From contig NZ_PSNX01000012.1 in NCBI RefSeq assembly GCF_002930615.1, positions 55,438 to 119,437 on the forward strand: a stretch of DNA of 64,000 nt. Reading direction: 5' to 3'. The DNA comes from Caldimonas caldifontis. GTDB lineage: Bacteria > Pseudomonadota > Gammaproteobacteria > Burkholderiales > Burkholderiaceae_C. Below are positions 52,179-60,979 of the stretch, in pieces. Below the pieces are notes generated by a model. That model did no database searches, had not been told where the DNA came from, and worked only from the letters and a program-made list of their open reading frames with translations. How positions within the stretch are numbered: position 1 is the stretch's first letter; every line of letters starts with the position of its first letter. A program made the translations under genes and the position numbers.

Positions 52179-54695
52179 CTACGCGTTGCTGGTCGCGCGC
52201 ACCTCGGCCAGCGTGGTCACGCCAGCCAGCACCTTGAGGATGCCGTCCTGTCGCAGGGTGCGCATGCCTTCGCCGAGAGCGCGGCGCTGCAGTTCCTCGG
52301 CGCGTGCGCCGGTCTGGATGAGGTGCCGCAGCTCCCGGGTGACGATCATCAGCTCGTGCAGGCCGGCGCGTCCGCGGAAGCCGGTGTGGTGGCACTTCTC
52401 GCAGCCCGGGCTGTCGTGGTGCATCAGTCGGCCGTCACGGCCGTAGCGTTCGATCCAGCCGTTCAGCACAGCCTCTCGCGTGTAGCGCGGGTCGTCCTTT
52501 GGACAGACGTGCAGGTAGTCGGCCAGCCACTCCTCGATCTCCTCCTCGGTGGCCGGACGATGGGTGCGGCATTCGTTGCACAAGCGACGCACCAGGCGCT
52601 GGGCCAGCACGGCCAGCAGAGAATCGGCGAAGTTGAAGGGGTCCATGCCCATGTCGAGCAGCCGGGTCACCGTTTCGGGGGCGCTGTTGGTGTGCAGCGT
52701 GGACAGCACCAGATGCCCCGTCAATGAGGCCTCGACGGCGATCTGGGCTGTTTCCTGGTCGCGGATTTCGCCGACCATGATCACGTCCGGGTCGGCGCGC
52801 AGGAAGGCGCGCAGGGCCTTGGCAAAGGTCCAGTCGATCTTGGGATTGACCTGCACCTGGCGCAGCCCCGGCTGAGTGATCTCCACGGGATCCTCGGCGG
52901 TCCAGATCTTGCGCTCGGGCACGTTGATGTAGCTCAGTGCCGAGTGCAGCGTGGTGGTCTTGCCCGAGCCCGTCGGCCCCACGCACAGCACCATGCCGTA
53001 GGGACGCTCCATCGCCTGTTTGAGGTTCGCCAGGTTGTCGGAGGCCATCCCGAGCTGGTCCAGTGGTATCGGTTTGGCCGAGGCCAGGATGCGCATCACC
53101 ACGTCTTCGAGGTTGTTGTTCGTGGGGATGGTCGCCACGCGCAGTTCCAGACGATGGCCGGGCATGAAGCGCGCGAAGTTGATCTTGCCGTCCTGGGGCT
53201 TGCGACGCTCGGAGATGTCGAGGTCGCACATGATCTTGATGCGCGCGATCAGGGCGCTGCGGTAGGTGTGGGGCAGCTCCAGGTAAGGCTGCAGCAGGCC
53301 GTCCTTGCGGAAGCGCACCTTGAGCTTCTCGCGGCCCGGATAACACTCGATGTGGATGTCGGACACGCCTTGCGCGTGGGCATCGACGATCATGGTGTTG
53401 ATCAGCTTCACGAGCGAGTTGTCCGACTGCTCGATCTGCGGTTCCTCGAACCCTTCATCGCCTTTCGAGGAGCTGTCTTTCTCGAGCGACTGGACCAGGC
53501 TGCCGGCGGTCTCGGGCTCGAACTCGATGGGGGCGAGCTGGGCGTTCAGGGCCCACACATCGGTGCCGATCTTCTCGTAGGCCAGGCGGATGGCCGATTC
53601 GAGGCTGCCCACCTGCGCCAGCGCAGGGACGATCTTGAGCTGGCTGACGAACTCCAGCTCCTCGATGGTCTTGCGCTGGGAGGGGTCCTCCATCGCCACG
53701 GCCAGGCGCCCGTCCCAGAGCACCAGCGGCAGCACTTCCAGCCGCGCCGCCATGGCATAAGGGATCTTGCGCAGGGCTTCCGCATCGGTGGGGAAGTTCA
53801 TCACATCCACCAGCGGGTAGCCCATCTTGTGCGCCAGCGCCGTCTGCAGATCCTGCCGGGAGACGAGGTTCATGCGCACCAGCAGCTCGCCCAGGGGGAC
53901 ACTCCGGTCGGCCTGCTGCTGAGCCAGCGCCTCGTTGAGTTGCTCGGACGTGACCAGCCCGAGCGACACGAGGGCTTCGCCGATGCGCACCATGGGCATG
54001 CGTGACTGCTGTTCCAGCGCGCTTTTCAGGGTGTGAGGCTCGACGATCTTGCGAGTGAGCAGGATGTCGCCGAGCTTGCGTTCGCGCAAGGCTTCCTGCT
54101 CGCGCACGGCGGCTTCCACCTGTTGCGTCGTGGCGGCGTTCTGAGCCACCAGGACATCCCCGATGCGCGGGCCCAGCTCGACCCTGTCGTAGCCCGAGCG
54201 TGGCACGAAGACCCGTCGTACGCCGCCGTGCTCGTCGGCGGGTGGAAAGAGGAAAAGACCGGCATCGGTCTCGACATGTCCGACGGTTTCGCCCTCGAGG
54301 ACGCTGCCCTGGCGCATGATCACCCGATACGGGCTGCGCGGCCGCGCATCGAGCAGCCCGGTGTGCGGATCCTGGGTGAGCAGGGCCTGTGCGGGCAGCA
54401 CCTCGCGAAGCGAGAGGGTGCGGAACTGGTCGAAGCGCAGGGTGATCGTGGTTCGTGCCGGGGGCACCTGCACATAGGCGAGGCTTTCGTCGGGGACGAA
54501 GAAAATGAGCCGTCCGGAGATCAGACGGCTGTTCAGTCCTTCGATGTCGCACTCCATCGGCTGCTGCTGTTCCACCGCAGGGGGGTAGGCAGCAAACGGT
54601 GGAGTGGGCCACTTGAAAGCGGCGTGACGCGACTTCTCACGGGCCGGGCGCACGGGCTCGTCGAGGAAGGGCATCGGCAGGGTGTCGGTGGTCAT
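52179..54695 (-). CDS. Orphan GspE/PilB/MshE-type secretion ATPase with four MshEN repeats
   Basis: An 838-residue protein. Residues about 45-170 form an unassigned beta-rich domain. Four repeats spaced 30 residues apart begin at about 177 (RIGDVLVAQNAATTQQVEAA), 207 (KLGDILLTRKIVEPHTLKSA), 237 (RIGEALVSLGLVTSEQLNEA) and 268 (LGELLVRMNLVSRQDLQTAL). This is the MshEN c-di-GMP-binding pattern, two tandem domains. The ATPase follows with Walker A VGPTGSGKTTTLHSAL, Asp box WTAEDPVEI, Walker B MVGEIRDQETAQIA and HLVLSTLHTNSAPE. CNEC and CEKC form the zinc motif. No pilin, GspF or secretin genes are nearby. Confidence 0.88.
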   Translation of the reverse strand: MTTDTLPMPFLDEPVRPAREKSRHAAFKWPTPPFAAYPPAVEQQQPMECDIEGLNSRLISGRLIFFVPDESLAYVQVPPARTTITLRFDQFRTLSLREVLPAQALLTQDPHTGLLDARPRSPYRVIMRQGSVLEGETVGHVETDAGLFLFPPADEHGGVRRVFVPRSGYDRVELGPRIGDVLVAQNAATTQQVEAAVREQEALRERKLGDILLTRKIVEPHTLKSALEQQSRMPMVRIGEALVSLGLVTSEQLNEALAQQQADRSVPLGELLVRMNLVSRQDLQTALAHKMGYPLVDVMNFPTDAEALRKIPYAMAARLEVLPLVLWDGRLAVAMEDPSQRKTIEELEFVSQLKIVPALAQVGSLESAIRLAYEKIGTDVWALNAQLAPIEFEPETAGSLVQSLEKDSSSKGDEGFEEPQIEQSDNSLVKLINTMIVDAHAQGVSDIHIECYPGREKLKVRFRKDGLLQPYLELPHTYRSALIARIKIMCDLDISERRKPQDGKINFARFMPGHRLELRVATIPTNNNLEDVVMRILASAKPIPLDQLGMASDNLANLKQAMERPYGMVLCVGPTGSGKTTTLHSALSYINVPERKIWTAEDPVEITQPGLRQVQVNPKIDWTFAKALRAFLRADPDVIMVGEIRDQETAQIAVEASLTGHLVLSTLHTNSAPETVTRLLDMGMDPFNFADSLLAVLAQRLVRRLCNECRTHRPATEEEIEEWLADYLHVCPKDDPRYTREAVLNGWIERYGRDGRLMHHDSPGCEKCHHTGFRGRAGLHELMIVTRELRHLIQTGARAEELQRRALGEGMRTLRQDGILKVLAGVTTLAEVRATSNA

Positions 54696-54777
54696 GACGG
54701 TGGGCCTTCGAGGTGGCTGCGGGCGTACTGCGCCAGCCTGTGTCAGGCACTATGTCCGGCCGCACGCCATGTCAACG

Positions 54778-54811
54778 CGAGAATAAGCGGTCAGAGATAC
54801 CGCAATTCTCG
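54778..54811. repeat. Long imperfect inverted repeat between the ATPase and the GGDEF genes
   Basis: CGAGAAT pairs with ATTCTCG and, inside, GCGGT pairs with ACCGC around a seven-base loop. The small internal asymmetry is 2 versus 1 base, giving 12 paired positions in total. It lies 83 bases upstream of the ATPase start (minus strand) and 109 bases before the GGDEF start (plus strand). No T-run follows on either strand, so a shared operator is more likely than a terminator. Confidence 0.5.
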
Positions 54812-54919
54812 GGACCGACCCGCCCTTTCCGCCTTGCTCCGACGGGCGCGTGCTTGGCATACTGTCGCGGGCGCGATGTGCGTCCGTCCTTTTTGTCGCG
54901 CTCCTGCCGACCCACACGC

Positions 54920-56113
54920 TTGGACTTCTCCATCGTTTCTCTTGCCGCAGCCGTTCTCGGGCTGCTCCTGGCGCTTGTGCTGGTGCTCACCATTCCCCAT
55001 GTTCCCGATGCCGAGGGCGCAGGCTACTGGGCCCTGGCCTTCCTGCCCTTGGGGCTTGGCAGTGCGCTCGTGGCGCGTGGCGAGGCGTTGCCGGCCTTGT
55101 TGCTGATGTTGCGCGAGCCCCTGCTGCTGTCCGGCTATGCCTTGTTGCTCATCGGGCTGCGTCAGTACCTGCGCTTGGGGCAACCCTGGGCCCTGGCGGG
55201 TGCCGTGGTGTTCGGCGCCATGGTGTTGTCGGCCCTGTTCGTTGCCCTCTACCCCAGTCCTTCCGCACGACTGGGGATCCGCGTGTGCGGCATCGCGGTG
55301 CTGATGGGCGCGGCTGTCTGGAGCCTGCAGACCGTCCAGGAGCCGTCCCTGCGCGGCGTGCGCTGCTTCCTTCAGTGCGCCTGCGGGTTGATCGCTGCAT
55401 TGGCGATCCTGCGGCTTTTTCTGCTCCTGGTGCCAGGCGCTTTGGAAGGAGTGCAATCCATCGTTCAGTTGGCGGGCATGATCACGACCTTGTCGGTGCT
55501 GGCGGTGATCTGCGGCCTGGTGCTGCTGATGACGGCTCGCATGAACGAGGCGCTGCTGCAACTGACCATCCGCGATGCGCTGACGGGCGTGTTCAACCGC
55601 CGTGGGCTGGACGATGCCATGGCAACCGTGCTTTCCTTTGCCAAGCGTGTGGGCCGTCCGGTGGCGGTTCTGGTGTGCGACATCGACCACTTCAAGCGCG
55701 TGAACGACACGCATGGTCACGGTGTGGGCGACGAAGTCCTGCGGCAGTTTGCACGGTGCCTGGCCGACGCCTTCCCCCAGGCCGACCTCGTGGGGCGCCT
55801 GGGTGGCGAGGAGTTCGCCGTGGTGCTGCCCGGCGCTGATGAGCCCACAGCGACGCGCGAGGCAGAACGGGTACGGGCCCTCGTGGCAGAGCACGCCTTC
55901 ATCGCCGGAGGGGGCGAACTGCGACTGACGGCGAGCATCGGCATCGCTTGTTCCCCTGCGGCGCAGGCCGCCTGGAAAGAGTTGATCGCGCGCGCCGATG
56001 CCGCCTTGTACGAGGCCAAGAGCCAGGGACGCAATCGATGCGTCGTGGCGCCGGCTGTCAACGACCTTGCGCCCAGCGAGCCAGGGCGGCTGATCACCGA
56101 GGCACACGCATGA
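54920..56113 (+). CDS. Membrane diguanylate cyclase (GGEEF), first of pair
   Basis: A 397-residue protein from TTG 54920 with six or seven N-terminal membrane helices (about 1-215) and a GGDEF domain (about 225-380). It has RDALTGVFNRRGLDDAMA, VCDIDHFKRVNDTHGHGVGD and the active loop RLGGEEFAVVLPG. The inhibitory I-site Arg is missing: PQAD replaces RxxD five residues before the loop. It should therefore be active and escape classical product inhibition. No strong start codon is visible upstream; the TTG begins the first helix. Its stop overlaps the next GGDEF gene (ATGA). It is divergent from the MshEN ATPase. Confidence 0.87.
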   Translation: MDFSIVSLAAAVLGLLLALVLVLTIPHVPDAEGAGYWALAFLPLGLGSALVARGEALPALLLMLREPLLLSGYALLLIGLRQYLRLGQPWALAGAVVFGAMVLSALFVALYPSPSARLGIRVCGIAVLMGAAVWSLQTVQEPSLRGVRCFLQCACGLIAALAILRLFLLLVPGALEGVQSIVQLAGMITTLSVLAVICGLVLLMTARMNEALLQLTIRDALTGVFNRRGLDDAMATVLSFAKRVGRPVAVLVCDIDHFKRVNDTHGHGVGDEVLRQFARCLADAFPQADLVGRLGGEEFAVVLPGADEPTATREAERVRALVAEHAFIAGGGELRLTASIGIACSPAAQAAWKELIARADAALYEAKSQGRNRCVVAPAVNDLAPSEPGRLITEAHA

Positions 56114-57408
56114 CCCTGGGCGTGCCGCAATACTGGGCGCTGTTGCTGGCGCTCCTCCTGCTGTCGGTCATGGCCTTGGCGCTGATCTTCATGCTGCGCC
56201 GCGTGGCGCCGGAGCAGCCGGGGCCTGCCGTGTGGATGCGCGCCCTGGGTCTGGTGCTGCTGGGCATGAGCGTTGCGGGCCTGACCACCTTGCAGACCGG
56301 ATGGCTCTGGCGGATCGTGTACGTGGCCGGCTCCGGGACGCTGATTCTGGGCATCGGCATGCTCGCAGAGGGGCTGCGGCGTTTCCGCGGGGGGCCGAGC
56401 AGGATGCGGCGCCTGATGGCAGGCGTGCTGGCCGCCGCGGCCGTGTCCCTGGTGCTCGAAATGATGAGCCAGCCGTTGTACAGCCTGCTGTGGATGTCCG
56501 CCGTGGCAGGGCTCACCTGGCTGGGGGTGGGCGTCACCGCCTGGCGCGGCATGCGTCCTGGGTTCCGGGCCATTCATGTCGGCATCGCCCTCAGCGCGGC
56601 GGTGCTGACGACCGGGTGGTGGCTGCGCGGCAGCTTCCTCGCGCAAGCGGGACCGAGCGGATGGCGCCAGGCCTTGCCCGAGGCGAACGCCTGGCTCCTC
56701 ATCCTGAGCTTTGTGGGTTCGGGCACCATGGCCTTGCTGCTGGTCCTGCTCGTCAACTTCCGCCTGGCCGAAAGGCTGCGGGCCCAGGCGGTGCGAGACC
56801 CGCTCACCGGTGCGCTGAACCGCCGGGGATTCGAGGACCGAAGCAGCCGCTTGATGGCACTGTCAGCCCAGTTGGGTCAGTCGGTGACGGTTCTGGTGCT
56901 GGACATCGACCATTTCAAGAGCGTCAACGACCAGCATGGCCATCATGTCGGCGATCTGGTGCTCAAGGCCCTGTCGGCGCTGGCCCATCGCGCCAAGCGT
57001 GAGACCGATCTGTTCGCTCGGCTGGGGGGGGAGGAGTTCTGCCTGGTGCTGCCCGGCACCGACGTGCCGGGAGCCCGCGTGTTTGCCGAGCGCCTGCGCC
57101 ACAGTTTCGAGACGCTCGAGATCGACACCGGCCGCAGCTTCCTGCGCTGTACGATGAGCATCGGGGTGGCCTATGCCTCGGCACCGATGCTGCAGGACCA
57201 GCGGGTCGATCTGGTCGATCTGTTGCATCAGGCCGATGAGGCCTTGTACGAGGCCAAGCGGGCCGGGCGCAACCGCCTGCGCTTCTATGCCTCGGCGGAG
57301 GTGTTGTCCAGCCGCCTGGATTCCCGCCTTTTCGCTTCCACAGGTGGCCATTCGGGTTTCGGCGCTTCTCGCCAGACCTGGGCAGACTCGGCCGCCGGCC
57401 GGCGCTGA
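56110..57408 (+). CDS. Membrane diguanylate cyclase (GGEEF), second of pair
   Basis: A 432-residue protein with about seven N-terminal membrane helices (about 8-225) and a GGDEF domain (about 235-390). It has RDPLTGALNRRGFEDRSS, VLDIDHFKSVNDQHGHHVGD and RLGGEEFCLVLPGTD. The I-site RETD is intact, so product feedback is expected, unlike its partner. The Ser/Arg-rich 40-residue tail looks disordered. The two proteins share topology and probably arose by duplication. It is co-translated with the first cyclase. Confidence 0.9.
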   Translation: MTLGVPQYWALLLALLLLSVMALALIFMLRRVAPEQPGPAVWMRALGLVLLGMSVAGLTTLQTGWLWRIVYVAGSGTLILGIGMLAEGLRRFRGGPSRMRRLMAGVLAAAAVSLVLEMMSQPLYSLLWMSAVAGLTWLGVGVTAWRGMRPGFRAIHVGIALSAAVLTTGWWLRGSFLAQAGPSGWRQALPEANAWLLILSFVGSGTMALLLVLLVNFRLAERLRAQAVRDPLTGALNRRGFEDRSSRLMALSAQLGQSVTVLVLDIDHFKSVNDQHGHHVGDLVLKALSALAHRAKRETDLFARLGGEEFCLVLPGTDVPGARVFAERLRHSFETLEIDTGRSFLRCTMSIGVAYASAPMLQDQRVDLVDLLHQADEALYEAKRAGRNRLRFYASAEVLSSRLDSRLFASTGGHSGFGASRQTWADSAAGRR

Positions 57409-57464
57409 CGACGCCAATCCCTGCGGGTGGGGGTGCGAGTGCAAGCCGCGTAGACTCGTGGGCC

Positions 57465-58058
57465 ATGTTCCCGCCTGACGAGACCACTCCCGCCATGACT
57501 GCGCTGGCCGAACTGACCGATCACTACCGCTGGATGGCGCGCTACAACCGCTGGTTCAACCAGCGGCTCTTCGGCGCCGCCGCCTCCTTGAACGACGCCG
57601 AGCGCAAGCGCGATCGGGGCGCGTTCTTCGGCTCCATCCATGCCACACTGAACCACATCATGGTGGGCGACAAGATCTGGCTGGGCCGGCTGAGAGCACA
57701 GGGCGCGCCCTTCGACGCCTTGCCTGCGGAGGTGGTGCACCTGAGCGAGTTCCGCGGGCTGGGGATGACGCTCTTTGATGACTTCCACGCGCTGTGCAAG
57801 CACCGGGAAGCGATGGATGCGGCCATCGAAGACATGGCCGCCGCACTCAGCCCCGAGGCCGTGTCGCGCCCCATGCGCTACGCCAACACCCAAGGCCATG
57901 CTCGCGAGCATCCCATCTGGCAGGCCCTGAGCCACCTGTTCAACCATCAGACGCACCACCGAGGGCAGGTGACCACGCTGCTGATGCAGGCCGGCATCGA
58001 CCCTGGCGTGACCGACCTCATCGCCTTGGTGAACCCGCCCGGTGCAGCGGTGTCGTGA
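57465..58058 (+). CDS. DinB-family metalloprotein
   Basis: A 197-residue four-helix-bundle protein (187 if ATG 57495 is used). It begins LTDHYRWMARYNRWFNQRLF. The DinB metal ligands are His in IHATLNHIMVGDKIWLGRL and the HxxxH in HLFNHQTHHRGQVTTLL, giving a three-His site. The family includes thiol S-transferases using bacillithiol or mycothiol and uncharacterised stress proteins; the substrate here is unknown. It lies 57 bases after the second GGDEF gene. Confidence 0.88.
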   Translation: MFPPDETTPAMTALAELTDHYRWMARYNRWFNQRLFGAAASLNDAERKRDRGAFFGSIHATLNHIMVGDKIWLGRLRAQGAPFDALPAEVVHLSEFRGLGMTLFDDFHALCKHREAMDAAIEDMAAALSPEAVSRPMRYANTQGHAREHPIWQALSHLFNHQTHHRGQVTTLLMQAGIDPGVTDLIALVNPPGAAVS

Positions 58059-58115
58059 GCGACGTCGAGGCTCCCGCTCCGCCGTGGCTCAACACGGCTG
58101 CTGAGAGGCGCTCGC

Positions 58116-58751
58116 ATGCTTGACCGTGCTGCGCTGCGCGCCCTGCAGCCGGTGCTCCACCGGCTGGCCCTGGGCCTCCATCGCCGGGGCGTGGGGGCGG
58201 ATGCCGTCACCTGGAGTGGCTTCTCCATCGGCCTGGCGGGGGCGGCGGCGATTGCCTTGTCGCAGCCCCTGCTCGGCCTCGCACTGATCCTCTTGAGCCG
58301 CCTGTGCGATGGCCTGGACGGCGCGCTCGCCCGTCTGACCCGACCCACCCCCCGGGGGGCCTTCCTCGACGTCACGCTCGACTTCCTCTTCTACGCCAGC
58401 ATCCCGCTGGCCTTTGCCCTGGCCGACCCGCCGGCCAACGCCCTGCCGGCCGCGGTCCTGCTGGCGGCCTTCATCGGCACCGGCAGCAGCTTCCTCGCGT
58501 TTGCGGTGCTGGCCGAACGCCAGAGCCTGCGCAGCGAGGTCTACCCGCAGAAGGGCTTCTACTACCTGGGCGGATTCACCGAAGCCACCGAGACCCTGAT
58601 CTGCTTCGCGCTGATGTGCCTGTGGCCCCAGCACTTCCCGTGGTGGGCCTACGGCTTTGCGGTGTTGTGCGGGCTCACCCTTCTGACCCGCGTGGCCGCA
58701 GGTTGGCAGGTCTTCGGTCGCGTGACGCAGCACGACAAGGACGCCCCATGA
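58116..58751 (+). CDS. CDP-alcohol phosphatidyltransferase family protein
   Basis: A 211-residue integral membrane enzyme with about five helices. The catalytic motif reads CDGLDGALAR, seven residues, then GAFLDVTLD. This is D-x2-DG-x2-AR-x7-G-x3-D-x3-D, one residue shorter than the usual x8 between AR and G. It would transfer a phospho-alcohol from a CDP-linked donor to an acceptor alcohol; substrates are unknown. Its stop overlaps the next gene (ATGA), so it is co-translated with the VTT-flavin reductase fusion. Confidence 0.85.
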   Translation: MLDRAALRALQPVLHRLALGLHRRGVGADAVTWSGFSIGLAGAAAIALSQPLLGLALILLSRLCDGLDGALARLTRPTPRGAFLDVTLDFLFYASIPLAFALADPPANALPAAVLLAAFIGTGSSFLAFAVLAERQSLRSEVYPQKGFYYLGGFTEATETLICFALMCLWPQHFPWWAYGFAVLCGLTLLTRVAAGWQVFGRVTQHDKDAP

Positions 58752-60901
58752 ACGGGCGCAAGCTTTTCCTGTGGGTCGCCATCGCCGCTGCGGCTGCGGC
58801 CTTTTTCGTCTTCGACCTGCAGCGCTACTTCAGCCTCGATGAACTGAAGCGCCATCAGGCCGCGTTGACCGATCTCCACGCACGTGCCCCCGTGGTGGTG
58901 ATGGGCGCCTACTTCCTGATCTACCTGGCTGTGACGGCGCTGTCGCTGCCAGGGGCGGCCGTGCTCACGCTCGCGGGCGGCGCGCTGTTCGGACTCGCGG
59001 CGGGCACGGTGATCGTCTCTTTCGCTTCCAGCGTCGGCGCGCTGCTGGCCTTTCTCGTGGCGCGCTACCTGCTGCGTGATGCCGTGCAGCAGCGCTTTGG
59101 CGCGCGCCTGGCGCAGATCAACGCCGGCATCGAGCGCGACGGCGCCTTCTACCTTTTCACGCTGCGCCTCGTGCCGGTCGTGCCCTTCTTCATCATCAAT
59201 CTGGCGATGGGCCTCACCCGCATGAAGGCCTGGCCCTTCTACTGGGTGAGCCAGCTCGGCATGCTCGCCGGCACCGTGGTCTATGTGAACGCAGGCACCC
59301 AGCTCGCGCGGATCGACTCCCTGGCCGGCATCCTGTCGCCGGCCCTGGTGGGCTCCTTCGTGCTGCTGGGGGTGTTCCCCTGGGTCGCCCGGCGCGCCCT
59401 GGGCACGGTGCAGCGCGGCCGCGTCTATGCGCGCTGGCGCAGCGTGCGCCCGCGTCGCTACGACCGCAATCTGGTGGTGATCGGTGCCGGGGCGGCTGGT
59501 CTGGTGTCGGCCTACATCGCTGCGACCGTGCGCGCCAAGGTCACGCTGGTCGAGCGCCACAAGATGGGCGGCGACTGCCTCAACCACGGCTGCGTGCCGA
59601 GCAAGGCCCTGATCCGCTCAGCCAAGCTCGCCCACCAGATGCGCCACGCCTCACGCTATGGCCTGGCCGACACGGCGCCGGCGATCGACTTCGCCCAGGT
59701 GATGGACCGTGTGCGGCGTGTCATCGCCGAGATCGAGCCGCACGACGCGGTGGATCGCTACATCGGTCTGGGCGTGGACGTGGTGCAGGGTCACGCCCGG
59801 CTCGTCAACCCGTGGACAGTGGCCATCACCCGCGAGGATGGCTCGGTCCAGACCCTGACCACCCGCGCGGTGATCCTGGCCACCGGGGCCGAGCCTTTCG
59901 TGCCCGACCTGCCGGGCTTGAAGGAGGTGGGCTGTCTCACGTCCGACACCCTGTGGACCCTGCGCATGCTGCCGCGCCGCCTCATCGTGCTGGGCGGTGG
60001 GCCCATCGGTTGCGAGCTGGCCCAGGCCTTTGCACGACTGGGGGCCGAAGTCACCCAGGTCGAGATGGCCCCGCGCCTGATGCTCAAGGAGGATGAGGAT
60101 GCCGCCCGTCTGGTGCAGGCCTCGCTCGAGCGCGATGGCGTGCGCGTGCTCACCACTCACCGCGCCCTGCGCTGCGAGCCGGGCCTCGAGGGGAAACGCC
60201 TCATCGCCGAGCACGAAGGCCGCGAGGTCGTGATCGAGGGCGACGAGATCCTCTGCGCCGTGGGCCGCGTGGCGCGTCTGCAAGGCCACGGCCTCGAAGC
60301 CCTGGGCATCCCCACCGGGCGCGTCATCGAGACCAACGACCATCTCGAGACCCTCTACCCCAACATTTACGCCGCCGGCGACGCGGCGGGCCCCTTCCAG
60401 TTCACGCACACCGCGGCCCACCAGGCCTGGTACGCCGCGGTCAATGCGCTCTTCGGGTCGCTCAAGACCTTCAAGGCCGACTACTCGGTCATCCCCTGGG
60501 CCACCTTCACCGACCCCGAGGTGGCTCGGGTGGGCCTGAGCGAGGACGAGGCCCGTCGGCAAGGCGTGGCCTTCGAGGTCACGCGCTATGGCATCGACGA
60601 CCTCGACCGGGCCATCGCCGATGGCCAGGCTCACGGCTTCGTCAAGATCCTCACCGTCCCGGGCAAGGACCGCATCCTGGGCGTGACCATTGTCGGTGAA
60701 CATGCCGCCGACCTGCTGGCTGAATTCGTGCTGGCGATGAAGCACGGCCTGGGCCTGAACAAGATCCTCGGCACCCTCCACATCTATCCCACTCTCGCCG
60801 AGGCCAACAAGTACGCCGCCGGCGAGTGGAAGAAGGCTCACAAGCCCGAAGCCCTGCTGCGCTGGGTCGAGCGCTATCACGCCTGGCGACGTGGTGAGTG
60901 A
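58748..60901 (+). CDS. VTT/DedA-type membrane domain fused to a pyridine nucleotide-disulfide reductase
   Basis: A 717-residue fusion. Residues 1-230 are a TVP38/TMEM64 (VTT, DedA-like) membrane domain with ALFGLAAGTVIVSFASSVGA and FTLRLVPVVPFFIINLAMG. From about 237 comes a MerA/Lpd-type reductase: FAD motif NLVVIGAGAAGLVSAYIA, redox disulfide GGDCLNHGCVPSKAL, NAD motif LIVLGGGPIGCELAQAF, and the C-terminal dimerisation domain with HIYPTLAEANKYAA. It lacks mercuric reductase's C-terminal Cys pair and HMA domain. The role is unknown; lipid or thiol redox at the membrane is a guess. Confidence 0.87.
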   Translation: MNGRKLFLWVAIAAAAAAFFVFDLQRYFSLDELKRHQAALTDLHARAPVVVMGAYFLIYLAVTALSLPGAAVLTLAGGALFGLAAGTVIVSFASSVGALLAFLVARYLLRDAVQQRFGARLAQINAGIERDGAFYLFTLRLVPVVPFFIINLAMGLTRMKAWPFYWVSQLGMLAGTVVYVNAGTQLARIDSLAGILSPALVGSFVLLGVFPWVARRALGTVQRGRVYARWRSVRPRRYDRNLVVIGAGAAGLVSAYIAATVRAKVTLVERHKMGGDCLNHGCVPSKALIRSAKLAHQMRHASRYGLADTAPAIDFAQVMDRVRRVIAEIEPHDAVDRYIGLGVDVVQGHARLVNPWTVAITREDGSVQTLTTRAVILATGAEPFVPDLPGLKEVGCLTSDTLWTLRMLPRRLIVLGGGPIGCELAQAFARLGAEVTQVEMAPRLMLKEDEDAARLVQASLERDGVRVLTTHRALRCEPGLEGKRLIAEHEGREVVIEGDEILCAVGRVARLQGHGLEALGIPTGRVIETNDHLETLYPNIYAAGDAAGPFQFTHTAAHQAWYAAVNALFGSLKTFKADYSVIPWATFTDPEVARVGLSEDEARRQGVAFEVTRYGIDDLDRAIADGQAHGFVKILTVPGKDRILGVTIVGEHAADLLAEFVLAMKHGLGLNKILGTLHIYPTLAEANKYAAGEWKKAHKPEALLRWVERYHAWRRGE

Positions 60902-60979
60902 TTGTTGCGGCGGCTGAACTTTGAGCCGGTGGCAGACTCTGCCAGCCATGTCCTTCACGTTTGCGCGTTGTCGTTCCGA

